NCBI GenBank assembly: GCA_911728435.2
Contig: OU452211.1
Coordinates: 14,304,428 to 14,368,427 of the forward strand
Source of the DNA: Apoderus coryli
Lineage: Eukaryota > Arthropoda > Insecta > Coleoptera > Attelabidae
DNA length: 64,000 nt
Direction of reading: 5' to 3'
Within the stretch, counting starts at the first letter, position 1. Each line of letters opens with the position of its first letter. This document shows, piece by piece, positions 43,005 to 53,984 of the stretch. Below the pieces are notes generated by a model. The model was not told the origin of the DNA. It ran no database searches and saw only the letters and a list, made by a program, of their open reading frames with translations. The translations under genes and the position numbers were made by a program.

Positions 43005-46000
43005 ATGACTTCTAGTGGTAGTGATGGTTCAACTAATGCCATTTTACTGGAATTGGTAAAGGCATTGCAATCACAGAAATCTAGCGAGCAAGTAGATTTA
43101 CCGTATTTTAGACCCGAAAATAATGATTCCCGCAAATGGGTAAGTCATGTTGAACACATTAAAAATGAAATTGGACTGAGTGATGTACAAATTTTGGCAC
43201 GGATTGGCCGTTTTTTGTTAAATGATTCTAAAAGATGGTTTGAACGATGGGATCCAGATAGTAGGGAGTGGGATACATTTCGAAAAGAATTTGTGGAAGC
43301 TTTTCCTTCAAAAAAAAATCTAGGACGGTTATTAGAAGATGCAGTTAAATTCGCTTCGTCCAATGTTAACACTTATGAAACTTACGTTCATGAGAAAACA
43401 AATATGCTAAAGAATTTACGTGCAAATTGGTGTGAGATTGATCTTGTAGAATTAGTTGTTTATGGGATTTCTGAATTAGATGTGCGTAACGCAGCCACGA
43501 ACTGCAATTGTCAAACCATTTCTGAGTTACTTGTATTTTTGTCGTCGTTTTCCAAGCCTTCAAGTGATAATCTTGGACAACAAAAATTAACTATGGGCGA
43601 ACAGATCTCTTCAAAAAGGAAATTTCCCACGACTGACTACCACAGTACTACATCCCGGAAAATAAACAAGCAATGTTATCAGTGTGGCAAGACAGGGCAT
43701 CTCAAAGTCAATTGTCGAAGCAAGAGAAGTAAAACATTGGTTGGAAATAACACCACACCTTCTAGTCATGTTTTACCTTCAACCTCCCAAAGCAATGACG
43801 ACGCTTGTGGTTTTTGTGCCAAGCGAGGTCATAATGCCTCGAATTGCTTTCTGAAAGCTGCAATAGATAAACGCCGCTGTGTTAATTTTTGCTCCACCGG
43901 CAAAGCTGTCGGCGCTACTGAAATAGTTGTGAATGGTCATCAATTTTGGGCTCTTGTTGACACGGGTGCAGATTTATCCCTAATGTCTGAAAAATTTCTT
44001 CATCTATTTGACGAAAAGGTCATCTCCTGCAACATTACTCTTAAGGGAATTACCAACGCCACTATTACTGCCACCAAGAAGTTCACAGATCTTACATGGG
44101 TCTCTGGAATTAAAATCCCCATAACCTACTTTTTTGTTTCTGACACATGTCTGGACTATGATGTTTTGATTGGACGTGATATCCTCGAAGATCCAAGTCT
44201 AGTTACCATAACCGACCATCAAGGTTCTCGAATAGAACGTAGACAATTGCCAGGAATAAATAGGATCTTGGATACCTTTGTGTCTGATAAATTAGAAGTT
44301 GTTGTTCCTTCTGAATTCCGAAATAAACTTAAAGAGGTACTGGACGATTTCGACGGCATGATTACAAGCGGAAACAAAGTAGGTGCAGTTAAAAACGTCA
44401 GCTTAAAGATTCGGTTAGAAAAGGATGTTATAATTAACCGCCCTCCATACCGATTGTCAGCTAACGAGAAAGAAGTCGTTCGCGGAATAATTGACGATTT
44501 ATTGGAAAATCACATTATACAACTTAGTGAATCTCCGTTCGCAAGTCCTATCTTATTAGTGCGAAAGAAAAATGACACCTACCGTATGTGCGTGGATTTC
44601 CGGGAGCTTAATCGAGTGACTATTAAAGACAGATACCCTTTGCCACTTATCGAGGATCAGTTAGATAGGTTAGGACGAGATCGGTATTTCACATCTTTAG
44701 ATATGGCTTCGGGGTTCCACCAGATACCTATCCATGAAGAATCAATTCAGAAAACCGCTTTTGTCACCCCCGAAGGGCATTTCGAATATTTAAGAATGCC
44801 GTTTGGCCTCGCCAACGCCCCGGCTGTATTCCAAAGAGCGGTTAACCTTGCTCTTGGGAAGCTGAAAGATTCTGTCGCTTTAGTCTACATGGACGACATT
44901 TTGATTCCTAGTCACACTCCTGAGGAAGGCCTAGCCCAATTACGCCTTGTCCTGGAAGCACTTAATAATGCTGGATTTTCATTGAATATCCAGAAATGTC
45001 GTTTCCTTCAACCTAATTTGGAATATCTTGGAAGGGAAATTTCTGGTGACGGTGTCCGACCCGGAAGATCGAAGATACAAGCACTGCTGGACTCTCCTAT
45101 ACCAAAAAACGTTAAACAAGTTCGTCAATTTATGGGTCTTGCAGGCTACTTCAGAAAATTTGTGCCTGATTTTGCTAGAAAAACAGCATGCATGACGCAG
45201 CTAACTAAACAGAATGTGCCATTCCAGTGGAACGAGGAACAGGAGAATGCGCGCCGGTACGTCATCGACCATCTAACGTCAAGGCCATTGCTAACAATTT
45301 ACGACCCGGAGTTGCCTACGGAGTTGCATACGGACGCAAGCAGTTTGGGTTATGGCGCAATTCTTATCCAAAAACTTGAAGGTCAAATCAAGGTGGTTTC
45401 CTACTTCAGCAAAAGGACTACAGAATGCGAATCGCGATACCATTCTTATGAACTGGAAACCCTAGCCATAGTTCAAGCTGTTAAACATTTTCGCACTTAC
45501 TTGCTTGGCATCAAATTTGTTATAGTTACCGACTGTAATTCTGTCAAGGCAACAATGACGAAGAAAGATTTACTGCCTCGAATCGCCCGATGGTGGGTAT
45601 ATCTACAGGACTTCAATTTCCAAATAGTATACCGGAAAGGGAGCAGTTTACCCCATGTTGATTACCTTAGTAGAAATCCCATTATTCGGAGAGTTACGAA
45701 TCAGAATTGGGCCTATATGGAGCAAAAAGGTAGCGAAGAAATTCAAAACCTAATGGAACAGCTTAGAAATGGTGACCTTGACCAAAACCAGTACATAGAA
45801 AAAGACGGCATGCTCTATCACAAACATGCTAACCCCGACGGGACAACAAACATACAGTGGTATGTCCCTAGACAGAGTCGATTGGGTCTCCTCCGAATTT
45901 TCCACGATGAACAATGCCACGTTGGTTATCAAAAGACATATGATTCGATTGCTGCACATTTCTGGTTTCCCCGCATGAGATTGTTTGTCAAACGATACAC

Positions 46001-47063
46001 TAAACATTGTGTTATATGTGCGGTGAAGAAAACAAGAACTGGACCACTCCAAGGGTTCATTAACCCAGTAGAAAAACCAAAAGAACCGTTCCACACTTTG
46101 CATATGGATTGCCTGGGACCATTGCCTGTATCAACGGATAGTTTTAAGCATATACTTGTTATTGTAGATGCGTTCACTAAATACTGCATCTTGTTCTCTA
46201 TGAAAACGGTTACCACTTCAGAAACGCGTGAGAAATTACAGAATGTTCTAGCATTGTTTGGTACACCCAGCAAAATCATAATGGATTGCGGGACTTCATT
46301 CAAAAATACAACTTTTCCAAAATACTTGGAACAGTGGAACATCGAACACCACTTTGTAACACCTGACATTCATAGAGGGAATGGCCAGGTAGAGCGTTAT
46401 ATGAGAACAATCAGAAACTTACTTCGGATCGAAACACAGATTCAGTCAGAATGGTCGAACGGATTATGGAAAATACAGCTAGTTTTAAATACAACAATGC
46501 AAAAATCTACCAACATGACTCCATTGCAACTTCTGTTAGGTGTTCAACGTTCGACACCTTTGATTCAAGCCTTGCTGAAGAATCTTTCAAAAGACTTGAC
46601 ACCAGTTCGTAATCGTAATTTGGACAGACAGCGTGTAGCTGAGAAGCTTGCTTCAACTTCCGTTTTGGGTACCAGGAACCAAAAGCGTAGAGATAACTCC
46701 ACATATTCTCCAGGTGACTTCGTTCTAATGCACAGGGATTCGCAGATGCATATTAGCAAGAGCGAATACGAGTTTTTGGGACCGTACGAAGTTTTGCAAT
46801 GTCTAGGAAATGGACGGTACGAAATTAAGAAGGTTGGCACGAATATCATAACCAAGGCTGCCAAGGAGCAACTTAGAGCATGGCCCCTACAATGGACACA
46901 GTCTTGTGATATGCAAGGCATACTGGAATTCATGGAAAAGGGTGATGAAAGTGATTCCAGTGCAGGTCAGTTGATTTATCCTATTTTTAATTTTATTTTT
47001 GGTCTTTGTCTCGGAAGCAGCAAAGCCAGGTGCAAGGCTGCGGTCTTCACAATTAAGTTCTAA
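43005..47063 (+). CDS. Gypsy Gag-Pol polyprotein
   Basis: A 1352-residue uninterrupted fusion of Gag and Pol; many gypsy elements use a frameshift here. Gag capsid is about 25-200. Two zinc knuckles follow: C224/C227/H232/C237 and C268/C271/H276/C281. Protease has VDTGADLSLM (D319). RT spans about 455-640 with FTSLDMASGFHQI, MPFGLANAPAVFQ and YMDD (628-631). RNase H has HTDASSLGYGA (D777), YELETLAI and VTDCNSVK. Integrase has an HHCC zinc site (H967, H972, C1002, C1005) and a DD35E triad (D1035, D1094, E1130). The last 20 or so residues are read from the first unit of a 78-bp repeat, so the C-terminus may be extended. No separate env gene exists. All catalytic residues are present. The subfamily (perhaps Mdg3-like) needs a tree. 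Confidence 0.95.
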   Translation: MTSSGSDGSTNAILLELVKALQSQKSSEQVDLPYFRPENNDSRKWVSHVEHIKNEIGLSDVQILARIGRFLLNDSKRWFERWDPDSREWDTFRKEFVEAFPSKKNLGRLLEDAVKFASSNVNTYETYVHEKTNMLKNLRANWCEIDLVELVVYGISELDVRNAATNCNCQTISELLVFLSSFSKPSSDNLGQQKLTMGEQISSKRKFPTTDYHSTTSRKINKQCYQCGKTGHLKVNCRSKRSKTLVGNNTTPSSHVLPSTSQSNDDACGFCAKRGHNASNCFLKAAIDKRRCVNFCSTGKAVGATEIVVNGHQFWALVDTGADLSLMSEKFLHLFDEKVISCNITLKGITNATITATKKFTDLTWVSGIKIPITYFFVSDTCLDYDVLIGRDILEDPSLVTITDHQGSRIERRQLPGINRILDTFVSDKLEVVVPSEFRNKLKEVLDDFDGMITSGNKVGAVKNVSLKIRLEKDVIINRPPYRLSANEKEVVRGIIDDLLENHIIQLSESPFASPILLVRKKNDTYRMCVDFRELNRVTIKDRYPLPLIEDQLDRLGRDRYFTSLDMASGFHQIPIHEESIQKTAFVTPEGHFEYLRMPFGLANAPAVFQRAVNLALGKLKDSVALVYMDDILIPSHTPEEGLAQLRLVLEALNNAGFSLNIQKCRFLQPNLEYLGREISGDGVRPGRSKIQALLDSPIPKNVKQVRQFMGLAGYFRKFVPDFARKTACMTQLTKQNVPFQWNEEQENARRYVIDHLTSRPLLTIYDPELPTELHTDASSLGYGAILIQKLEGQIKVVSYFSKRTTECESRYHSYELETLAIVQAVKHFRTYLLGIKFVIVTDCNSVKATMTKKDLLPRIARWWVYLQDFNFQIVYRKGSSLPHVDYLSRNPIIRRVTNQNWAYMEQKGSEEIQNLMEQLRNGDLDQNQYIEKDGMLYHKHANPDGTTNIQWYVPRQSRLGLLRIFHDEQCHVGYQKTYDSIAAHFWFPRMRLFVKRYTKHCVICAVKKTRTGPLQGFINPVEKPKEPFHTLHMDCLGPLPVSTDSFKHILVIVDAFTKYCILFSMKTVTTSETREKLQNVLALFGTPSKIIMDCGTSFKNTTFPKYLEQWNIEHHFVTPDIHRGNGQVERYMRTIRNLLRIETQIQSEWSNGLWKIQLVLNTTMQKSTNMTPLQLLLGVQRSTPLIQALLKNLSKDLTPVRNRNLDRQRVAEKLASTSVLGTRNQKRRDNSTYSPGDFVLMHRDSQMHISKSEYEFLGPYEVLQCLGNGRYEIKKVGTNIITKAAKEQLRAWPLQWTQSCDMQGILEFMEKGDESDSSAGQLIYPIFNFIFGLCLGSSKARCKAAVFTIKF

Positions 47064-47448
47064 ATTTATTTTATTGTTGGTCTTTGTCTCGGAAGCAGCA
47101 AAGCCAGGTGCAAGGCTGCGGTCTTCACAATTAAGTTCTAAATTTATTTTATTTTTGGTCTTTGTCTCGGAAGTAGCAAAGCCAGGTGCAAGGCTGCGGT
47201 CTTCACAATTAAGTTCTAAATTAATTTTATTGTTGGTCTTTGTCTCGGAAGCAGCAAAGCCAGGTGCAAGGCTGCGGTCTTCACAATTAAGTTCTAAATT
47301 TATTTTATTTTTGGTCTTTGTCTCGGAAGTAGCAAAGCCAAGTGCAAGGCTGCGGTCTTCACAATTAAGTTCTAAATTTATTTTATTTTTGGTCTTTGTC
47401 TCTGAAGTAGCAAAGCCTGGTGGAAGAGTGCGGACTTCCCATATGTAA
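46990..47448 (+). repeat. Six 78-bp tandem repeats between pol and the 3' LTR
   Basis: GGTCTTTGTCTCGGAAG recurs at 47001, 47079, 47157, 47235, 47313 and 47391, exactly 78 bp apart. The period equals 26 codons, so one frame stays open for 149 codons across the array; the gag-pol frame itself ends in the first unit. Units differ at only a few bases. Confidence 0.95.
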
Positions 47449-47562
47449 AGATGGCAAATTGCATGGTATTTGACGCCAATCTACTGTCGATAATCATACT
47501 TGTTACAGGTTTGAACGATAATGAGTGAGGCGCCGAGAGCGTCGCCAATGTCAGTATGGCCG

Positions 47563-47894
47563 TGTTAGAAATCAGCCGACACGCAAATATATTATTTATT
47601 ATTTTGTTATGTTCATAAAAAAAGCCGCTGCCGGTCTAAAGGATGTTAAGTGACGACGTACAGACAAGAAATGCTGATAACTGGTTTTATCTTTTTGCAT
47701 GTGGTTGTCTAGTAAGAAACCGATAACAATGGGATAGGAAAAATGCGTCGGCACTCTAATATTCTCTGTGCTCGGGTTAACATGCCGCTTTTATTTGTAT
47801 TTTCGTTACATGTGAATATTAAGATATTATGATTAAATGTTAAGAGTTGTATAAGTGTGTTGTTGTATTATTAATTTCTAATAGTTTTCTAACA
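47563..47894 (+). repeat. 3' LTR of the gypsy element
   Basis: 332 bp, reads the same as 42525-42856. It is directly followed by ATATATTATG, the same ten bases that open this window at position 1. Confidence 0.95.
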
Positions 47895-50800
47895 ATATAT
47901 TATGATTGTCCCATATTTTTTATATATTTATGTATATAGTTAAGTGTCTGTGATGTATTATGTGACTATGAATAAAACTTGTTGAAAATTTTGAATTTGC
48001 TTCGCATGTCGAAGGTTATGGGTTTGAATCGAATATTTTTCTTTAATTTTTGAGTAAAGTAGGTACTTTGTTACGTTAGTTTATTGGAATTAATGAAAAT
48101 CATACAATTGTAATGATTATTAAAATTCTGTTTCGTTGTGCAGGTTACATATTTTTAATTACATTAGGTATATCATGTCGGGATTTTTTTTAGTTATTTT
48201 TTGTTAATTTTTGTTAATTTTCTATTAATTTTTTCTTAAAAAACTAATAACTTTTTATGTGTTTAAAGTGAACAGCTTTGCAGGAATTTGACTCTAAACC
48301 AAAATTTGCAATTAAAGGTTCTTACTTTCAACTGTGTGTACTTTATTAATAAGCATTCTTTTTACTTGCAGACATTTCTTTAGAGGCAAATTCCTGCATG
48401 CCACTGCTAAATTTTTTAAAAAATTATTTATGTCAAAATAAGACTTTTTTAAAGTAAAGTAAAGTTGGTTACTAAATTTGGAAAAAATATTTAAAAGACT
48501 TTTTGAATTATAGCAAATTTTCGATTTTAAATTAAAATCTTTGATACTGTATCTAGACAACTAAGTTCGTTAAGGTTATATGTCCCTATATCAAAATACA
48601 TGAATTAGCGAGAACTTTGTGTGGTAGAGCATTGTCGGTCGAATTTAGAAACACCCTTAATGGGATTAGTTGTCTCGATACAGGGTGTCAATGGTTCAAA
48701 TTTAAAATAAAAAATTTGGCATAATTCAAAAAATCCTTTAAATATTTTTTCAAATTTAGTGACCGATATGTTATTTAAAAAAGTCATATTTTAACTTAAA
48801 TAATCTGTTTAAACAATTAACCAGTGGCATGCTATATTTTTTATGTCACAGGAATACTTAATTATATTTTATAATTTTTTTTTCTTGTTAATTTTCTGTT
48901 AATTTTTGGTTAAAAAACGAATAAATGTTTATCTTTAAAGTGCTGCTTTGCAGGAATTTGCCTCCAAACAAAAGTTTGCAAGTAAAGGTTGCTACTTTCA
49001 ACTGTGTGTACTTTATTAATAAGCATTTTTTGCTTGCAGACATTTGTGTAGAGGCAAATTCGTGCAAAACTGTTCATTTCAGACCCATAAAAAGTTATTG
49101 CTTTTTTCAGAAAAAATTAACAGGGAACAAAAAATGAAAGATAAATTTATTCCAGTGGTGTAAAAAATACAAATATAAAAAGTGTTACTGACCTCTAGAG
49201 CATGCCACTGGTAAATTTTTTAAAAAGATTATTTGTATCAAAATTAAATTTCTTTAAAGTAAAGTAAAGTTAGTTACTAAATTTCAAAGACTTTGAATTT
49301 TGGCAAATTTTCGATTTTAAATTAAAATCTTTGACACCCTGTATCTAGACAACTAAGCTTTTTAAGGCTATATGTCCTTATGTTAAAATATATGAATTAG
49401 CGAGAGCTTTGTGTGGTAGAGCGTTGTCGGTCGAATTTAGAAACATCCTTAAATGGATTAGTTGTCTAGATACACGATGTTAAAGGTTCAAATTTAAAAT
49501 CAAAAATTTGCCATAATTCAAAAACTCCTTTAAATATATTTTTTCAAATTTAGTGACCGATATGGTCTTTAAAAAAGTCACATTTTGACATAAATAATCT
49601 GTTTAAAAAATTAACCAGTGGCATGGTATAGGAGTTAGCGAAAAAACTTTTTATACCCCTATTTTTTACGTCCCTGGAATAAATATATTTCTGTAATTTT
49701 AAAATTCTCTGTTTATTTTTATTTAAAAAACTAATAAATTTTTATGTGTTTAAAGTGAACAGCTTTATCGGAATTTGCCTGTAAACAAAAGTTTGCAAGT
49801 AAAGGTTCCTACTGTCAACTGTGTGTACTTTATTAATACGCACCCTTTAGTTGTAGACATTTGTTTAGAGGCAAATTTCTGCAAAACCGTTTACTTTAGG
49901 CCCATAAAAAACCATTACTTTTTTGAGCAAAAAACGAAAAGGGAATTAAAAAATTGCAAAGATATAATTATTCCAGTGGCGGAAAGAATAGGGGTATAAA
50001 AAGTGTCAATAATTCCTATAGCATGCCACTGGTTAAATTTTTAAAAAGATTATTTGTCAAAATATTATTTTTTAGAAGAACATATTGTTCACGAAATTTT
50101 TAATAAATATTTAAGGGCATTTTAGAATTATGGCAAATTTTCGAAATTTATTCAATGTTACACAGTAATATGTAAAGGCGTTTTTGAATTTGAACCTTGA
50201 CACCCTGTATCTCGAAAGCTAAGCTTTTCTAGGGTACATGTCCCTGGTATATGTCCTTATATCAAAATACATGAGTTAGCCAGAGTTTTTTGTGATAGAG
50301 CGTTGTCGGTCGAATTTAGAAATACTCTTAAAGGGATTAGTTGTTTAGAAACAGGATGTCAAAGGTTCAAATTTAAATCGAAAATTTGCCATAATTGGAA
50401 AATGCCGTTTTTTTTCAAATTTAGTGACCGATATGTCATATTTGGACATTAACAACCTTTTTAAAAAATTAACTTTATGTGTTACGCCATTGGATAAATA
50501 TATTTTTTTACTTATTTCTTAATTCCCTTAAAAAAGTAAAAACTGTTTATGGGTCTAAAGTGAACAGTTTTGCAGGATTTGCTTCGAACAAAAATCTGCA
50601 AGTAAAGGGAGTGTATGTACCGGGTGTACAGATAAGAAAGGACACTGGCTCTATTTCGAAAACTAATCATGTTACGGTTTTATGAATATTTCAAACACTG
50701 GCAGACTTTACATTAGAGTCAAATTCCTGCAAAACAGTTTAGACCCATAAATAGTTATTACTTTTTTAAACAAAAATAAATAGGGAATTAATGAAAATTA

Positions 50801-51095
50801 CAAAGATATATAATTCTTTCCAGTGGCGTAAAAAATAGGGGTATAAAAAGTGTCACTAATTCTTATAGCATGCCACTGGTTAATTTTTTTAAAAAATTGT
50901 TTATCTCAAAATCTGACTTTTGTAAAAATACTTATCAGTTAAGAAATAAAAAACCAAATATTTAGAGGCGTTTTTGAATTATGGAACATTTTTGAGCTGA
51001 ACTTTTGAGACTTTATAACTGGACAACTAATTCCTTTAAGGGTATATGTTTCGTGGTAGAGCGTTGTCGGTCGAATATAGAAACACTCTGTAATA
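47895..51095. repeat. Tandem array of palindromic 0.67-0.82-kb units
   Basis: The junction (A/G)CAGGAATTTG recurs near 48281, 48951, 49767 and 50573, giving periods of 670, 816 and 806. Each unit is self-complementary almost throughout: GCAGGAATTTGCCTCTAAAC pairs with its complement about 100 bp on, and CATGCCACTG...AAATTTAG pairs with a segment about 300 bp away. Outer parts (CCCATAAAAAGTTATT, CAGTGGCGTAAAAAAT) also find partners in the neighbouring unit. Small ORFs here are artefacts. Confidence 0.85.
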
Positions 51096-51200
51096 TTGGT
51101 AATTCTCCGAAAAAATCAATACACACAATTATTTTAGGATACGTAAATGATAAATAATAAACAAAACGAAGCGAGTATTTTTTAAAAAAATAATAATTAC

Positions 51201-51350
51201 CTGGTTGGTATGATGCTATCTCAGTTACTGATAAATTAATTATAGCGTCATCTACTTCAATGTGTTCAACGGATTGTGATTGCTGTTCCAAAACAATATT
51301 TTGTGACGAAGAGATTCTACGGAGCCGTTTGTTCCCAGGTAGAGGATTAG
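51201..51350 (-). CDS. Candidate 150-nt internal exon (phase 1-1), possibly upstream of the Helitron frame
   Basis: Bounded by an acceptor (TTTAATTTTTAG) and a donor (CAACCAG|GTAATT). It is open in one frame for 50 codons, beginning NPLPGNKRLRRISSSQNIVL and continuing to EVDD...LSVTEIASYQP. It starts with two bases and ends with one base of split codons. The next acceptor on the same strand that I can link is at 40851, the start of the Helitron coding exon. The phase fits, giving a Val codon and then HGNDEEIQSQQ. The acidic, Asn/Gln-rich style also fits that N-terminus. The gypsy element and the foldback array would then lie in a 10.3-kb intron. A host exon unrelated to the Helitron is the alternative. 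Confidence 0.4.
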
Positions 51351-51352
51351 CT

Positions 51353-52160
51353 AAAAATTAAACGAACATTTTTTTCAATCATAACATATTTGCGTATAAC
51401 ATAACAAATTAAATTAAAAATGTAGATATATCGATAAGGTAATTTACTTTAAAGAAATTGTTTAAATTTTGTTTATTTGGGGGGTTGAAATTACATGTTT
51501 ATTTCGCCTATGTTCATCCATATACCAATCTAAATTATTTCCTATCATTTACATGTAAGATAAGTAAGTTGAAAATTATTGTATGTACTGGGAATTCATT
51601 TATAAACGCACACCCCTTTTTAACGGTGTTGTTTCACCCTGTAGAAGAAAATGTTAAATACGAAATTACCAAATTTGGTTGGTATATACTAAAGGGCTCA
51701 ATAAAAATTTATAGATAGGTATTGATAGAATTTGGTTCAACATCGTATAGTTCAAACACCAAGTATAGTTTAGAGTACTTTATTTATCACCAACGTCAAA
51801 TTGATTAGTTGAGAAATGTCAATATGTGAAAATGGTTCTTACTAATATTTAGTGAAAATACAAATTAAATATTACTGTTTTTTATCCTCTGACGACGGGA
51901 ACAGATGGGTTTGTGAAATGTTAGGACTCCATAAAGATAAGTTTTTTAATTTACATTTTTGTTGATATTAAGTTTTATCCAAATATTTAACATAAGAGCC
52001 ACTGATAAATTTATATTTCAATCAGGTAGTGATTTGTATTATTAATCCGAAAGGATTATTTTTGTTTGCTAAACATTTAGCATTGTAAATAGTGGCGAAA
52101 TACCCAAATAATGAGCTTTAAAACTTATTTACACAAAACTGATAAAAAAAAACAAAATAT
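51353..52160. other. No gene recognised
   Basis: AT-rich, with short ORFs only. It is intron-like if the exons at 51201-51350 and 53826-53927 are joined. Confidence 0.4.
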
Positions 52161-52240
52161 CTACAAAAGATGTTCGAATCTGCCTCCGTTTACTTCAATG
52201 CATTTTTCGATTCTATTCCATAAGTCGTTAAAAGTGTTTA
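52161..52240 (-). pseudogene. Tc1/mariner transposase C-terminus remnant
   Basis: Minus-strand translation: NTFNDLWNRIEKCIEVNGGR then FEHLL and a stop (TAG at 52161-52163). This is the standard ending of insect mariner-like transposases and differs from the DD41D family in this window, whose protein ends NGSHFQHLLM. Upstream sequence is too worn to read. Confidence 0.75.
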
Positions 52241-52757
52241 TTAAAAAAAAACGCCTTTCTCGGATGCATGTTTTACGCAAAATAAGTGCCAAACTATAAC
52301 GATTTTTTCTTGAATAATTCTAAATACCCGCTAAAAACACTGAAAACTTTTTTAAACCATTACGTGTGATGCCACCTATTTTGTAATTGAAAATGGCTTT
52401 AAATTTAACAATAAAAATTCCAGGGTCGTATTTAAAAAAACCAAGTTGATGATAGTTTTCCAAAAACAAAAAGTCGTAGTGGAAATTTGTAAACGCTTAT
52501 TCTCCTCAAAAAATAACAATGAGAAAGTGCTTTGCATATTTTTATATCTGTAAAAATAATATCAAAAATAAATAAAAACTAAAATCGCAAAAATTGTTTA
52601 AAAAATTCTCGAAAACGGCTAAAGTTAGTTTATTTTTAAAAACACCATTTAAAAGGTGAATGAATTGTACAACTTTTCTCAAATTTAACCAACATTGTAA
52701 CTTCTACCGTTTTCAAGATTCCAATGCTATCCCTCCTCTTATATTGGATACAGTGTA
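52161..52757 (-). mobile_element. Worn mariner-type element end with MITE-like right terminus
   Basis: The right end ATTGGATACAGTGTA and the next 200 bp match the MITE at 53985-54565 and the half copy at 34235-34495. The left end carries a transposase tail. This links the MITE family to a mariner-type parent. Confidence 0.6.
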
Positions 52758-52759
52758 TA

Positions 52760-53792
52760 CAGGGTGTTAGTAAATAAGTGCGACAAACTTCAGGAGGTAA
52801 TTCTGTATGAAAAAATAGTAACAGTTTCCTATATAAACACATGTCCGCAAATCCTTCGTTTTCTTAGATACGGGATGTTAAAGTTTTTCTTAAAAACTGA
52901 AGAAGATTTATTGATTGCTATAAAACCGGTGGAGATATACAAATGAAATTTATTGGGTTTTAAGAGGTATAGTTATTGCGCATTTTTTGACTTGCTATTA
53001 AGAATTATGTTCATCAGTGGCGCGCATACGGGTACCTAATAATCTCAATTTTTTTAAAGAAAAAAATGGTACGCCACTGGAATTTTTCAAATTAAAAATC
53101 ATTTTGGAATTCCTCGTTCAACTTGTGATAAAAAATCTCTTGCTTTTTCATCGTAGGGGGCATTTGTGCAAAAGAATAAAACATCTTACGGCGACGCTAG
53201 TAGACTACTGTCAACATTCTGTTAAACACCAATATATCAACGAAATGTCAAATTTGCGTTTCTTTATTATTAGTGTTATTTTCTCTTATTGTTTTGGTTT
53301 AATGTTTATTGTATTAGATAGTACTTGATAATGTATTAAAGAAATGAAAAATATGGGGTAAGATGTTTATTTTTTTTTGCACAAAAACGATGCCCCCTAC
53401 GATAATAAGGCAAGAAAGGTTTTTTATCACAAATTGAACGAGGAATCCCAAAATGATTTTTAATTTGAAAAATTCCAGTGGCGTACCATTTTTTTCTTTA
53501 AAAAAATTGAGATTATTAGGTACCAGTATGCGCGCCACTGATGAACATAAAATTCTTAATTGCATGCCGAAAAATGCGCAATAACTACCTCTTAAAACCC
53601 ACTAAATTTCATTTGCATCTCTCTACCAGTTTCAGAGCAATCAATAAATCTGCAGTTTTTAAGAAAAACTTTAACATCCCTTATCTCAGAAAACGAAGCA
53701 TTTGCGGACATGTGTTTATATAGCAAACTGTCATTATTTTTTAATGCAGAATTATCTCCTGGAGTTTGTCGCACTTATTTACGAACACCCTG
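52760..53792. mobile_element. 1033-bp palindromic MITE (TA-flanked)
   Basis: The ends are CAGGGTGTTAGTAAATAAGT and its near-complement, with TA on both sides. The arms (about 52760-53200 and 53350-53792) are inverted copies, including the internal CAGTGGCG(C/T) and CCCCCTACGAT segments. A 150-bp loop lies between. No transposase is encoded; CAGGGTG ends and TA flanks point to a mariner-type driver. Its rightmost 112 bp is included in the 2.7-kb tandem unit. Confidence 0.88.
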
Positions 53793-53825
53793 TATATCAA
53801 TAATTTCATTAAAAATTATATTTAC

Positions 53826-53927
53826 CATTTGTATTATCGGTAACTGCTACTCTACTCGGACCTGGACGTTGGCTAAAATGTTCACCATTTCTTTTCTGCC
53901 GTTGATTTCCATTTAAATTGGAAATAG
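53826..53927 (-). CDS. Candidate 102-nt symmetric exon, unit 1
   Basis: Acceptor TTCTTTTTTAG, donor ACAAATG|GTAAAT. It is open for 34 codons in phase 1-1: ISNLNGNQRQKRNGEHFSQR, then PGPSRVAVTDNTN. Splicing to the exon at 51350 keeps the frame (Ala codon at the junction). It is basic and polar with no recognised domain. Because both ends are phase 1, any number of copies can be joined without breaking the frame. Confidence 0.4.
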
Positions 53928-53984
53928 CTAAAAAAGAAAAAACATATTATTTTGGTCTTTTATTTTTCGTGAATTTTAGTATAA

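Larger units (their letters stand above)
42525..47894 (+). mobile_element. Full-length Ty3/gypsy LTR retrotransposon
   Basis: Two 332-bp LTRs (TGTTAG...CTAACA) flank one gag-pol frame. ATAT occurs immediately on both sides, a plausible 4-bp target duplication in low-complexity sequence. I saw no difference between the LTRs, so insertion looks recent. No canonical TGG primer-binding site directly follows the 5' LTR (a TGGACTGTTAAC lies about 40 bp in), and no clear polypurine tract precedes the 3' LTR. Confidence 0.95.

Noticed and set aside
46999..47448. 149-aa ORF over the 78-bp repeats as a possible env-like gene
   Set aside because: Pure repeat translation; no signal peptide or transmembrane segment.
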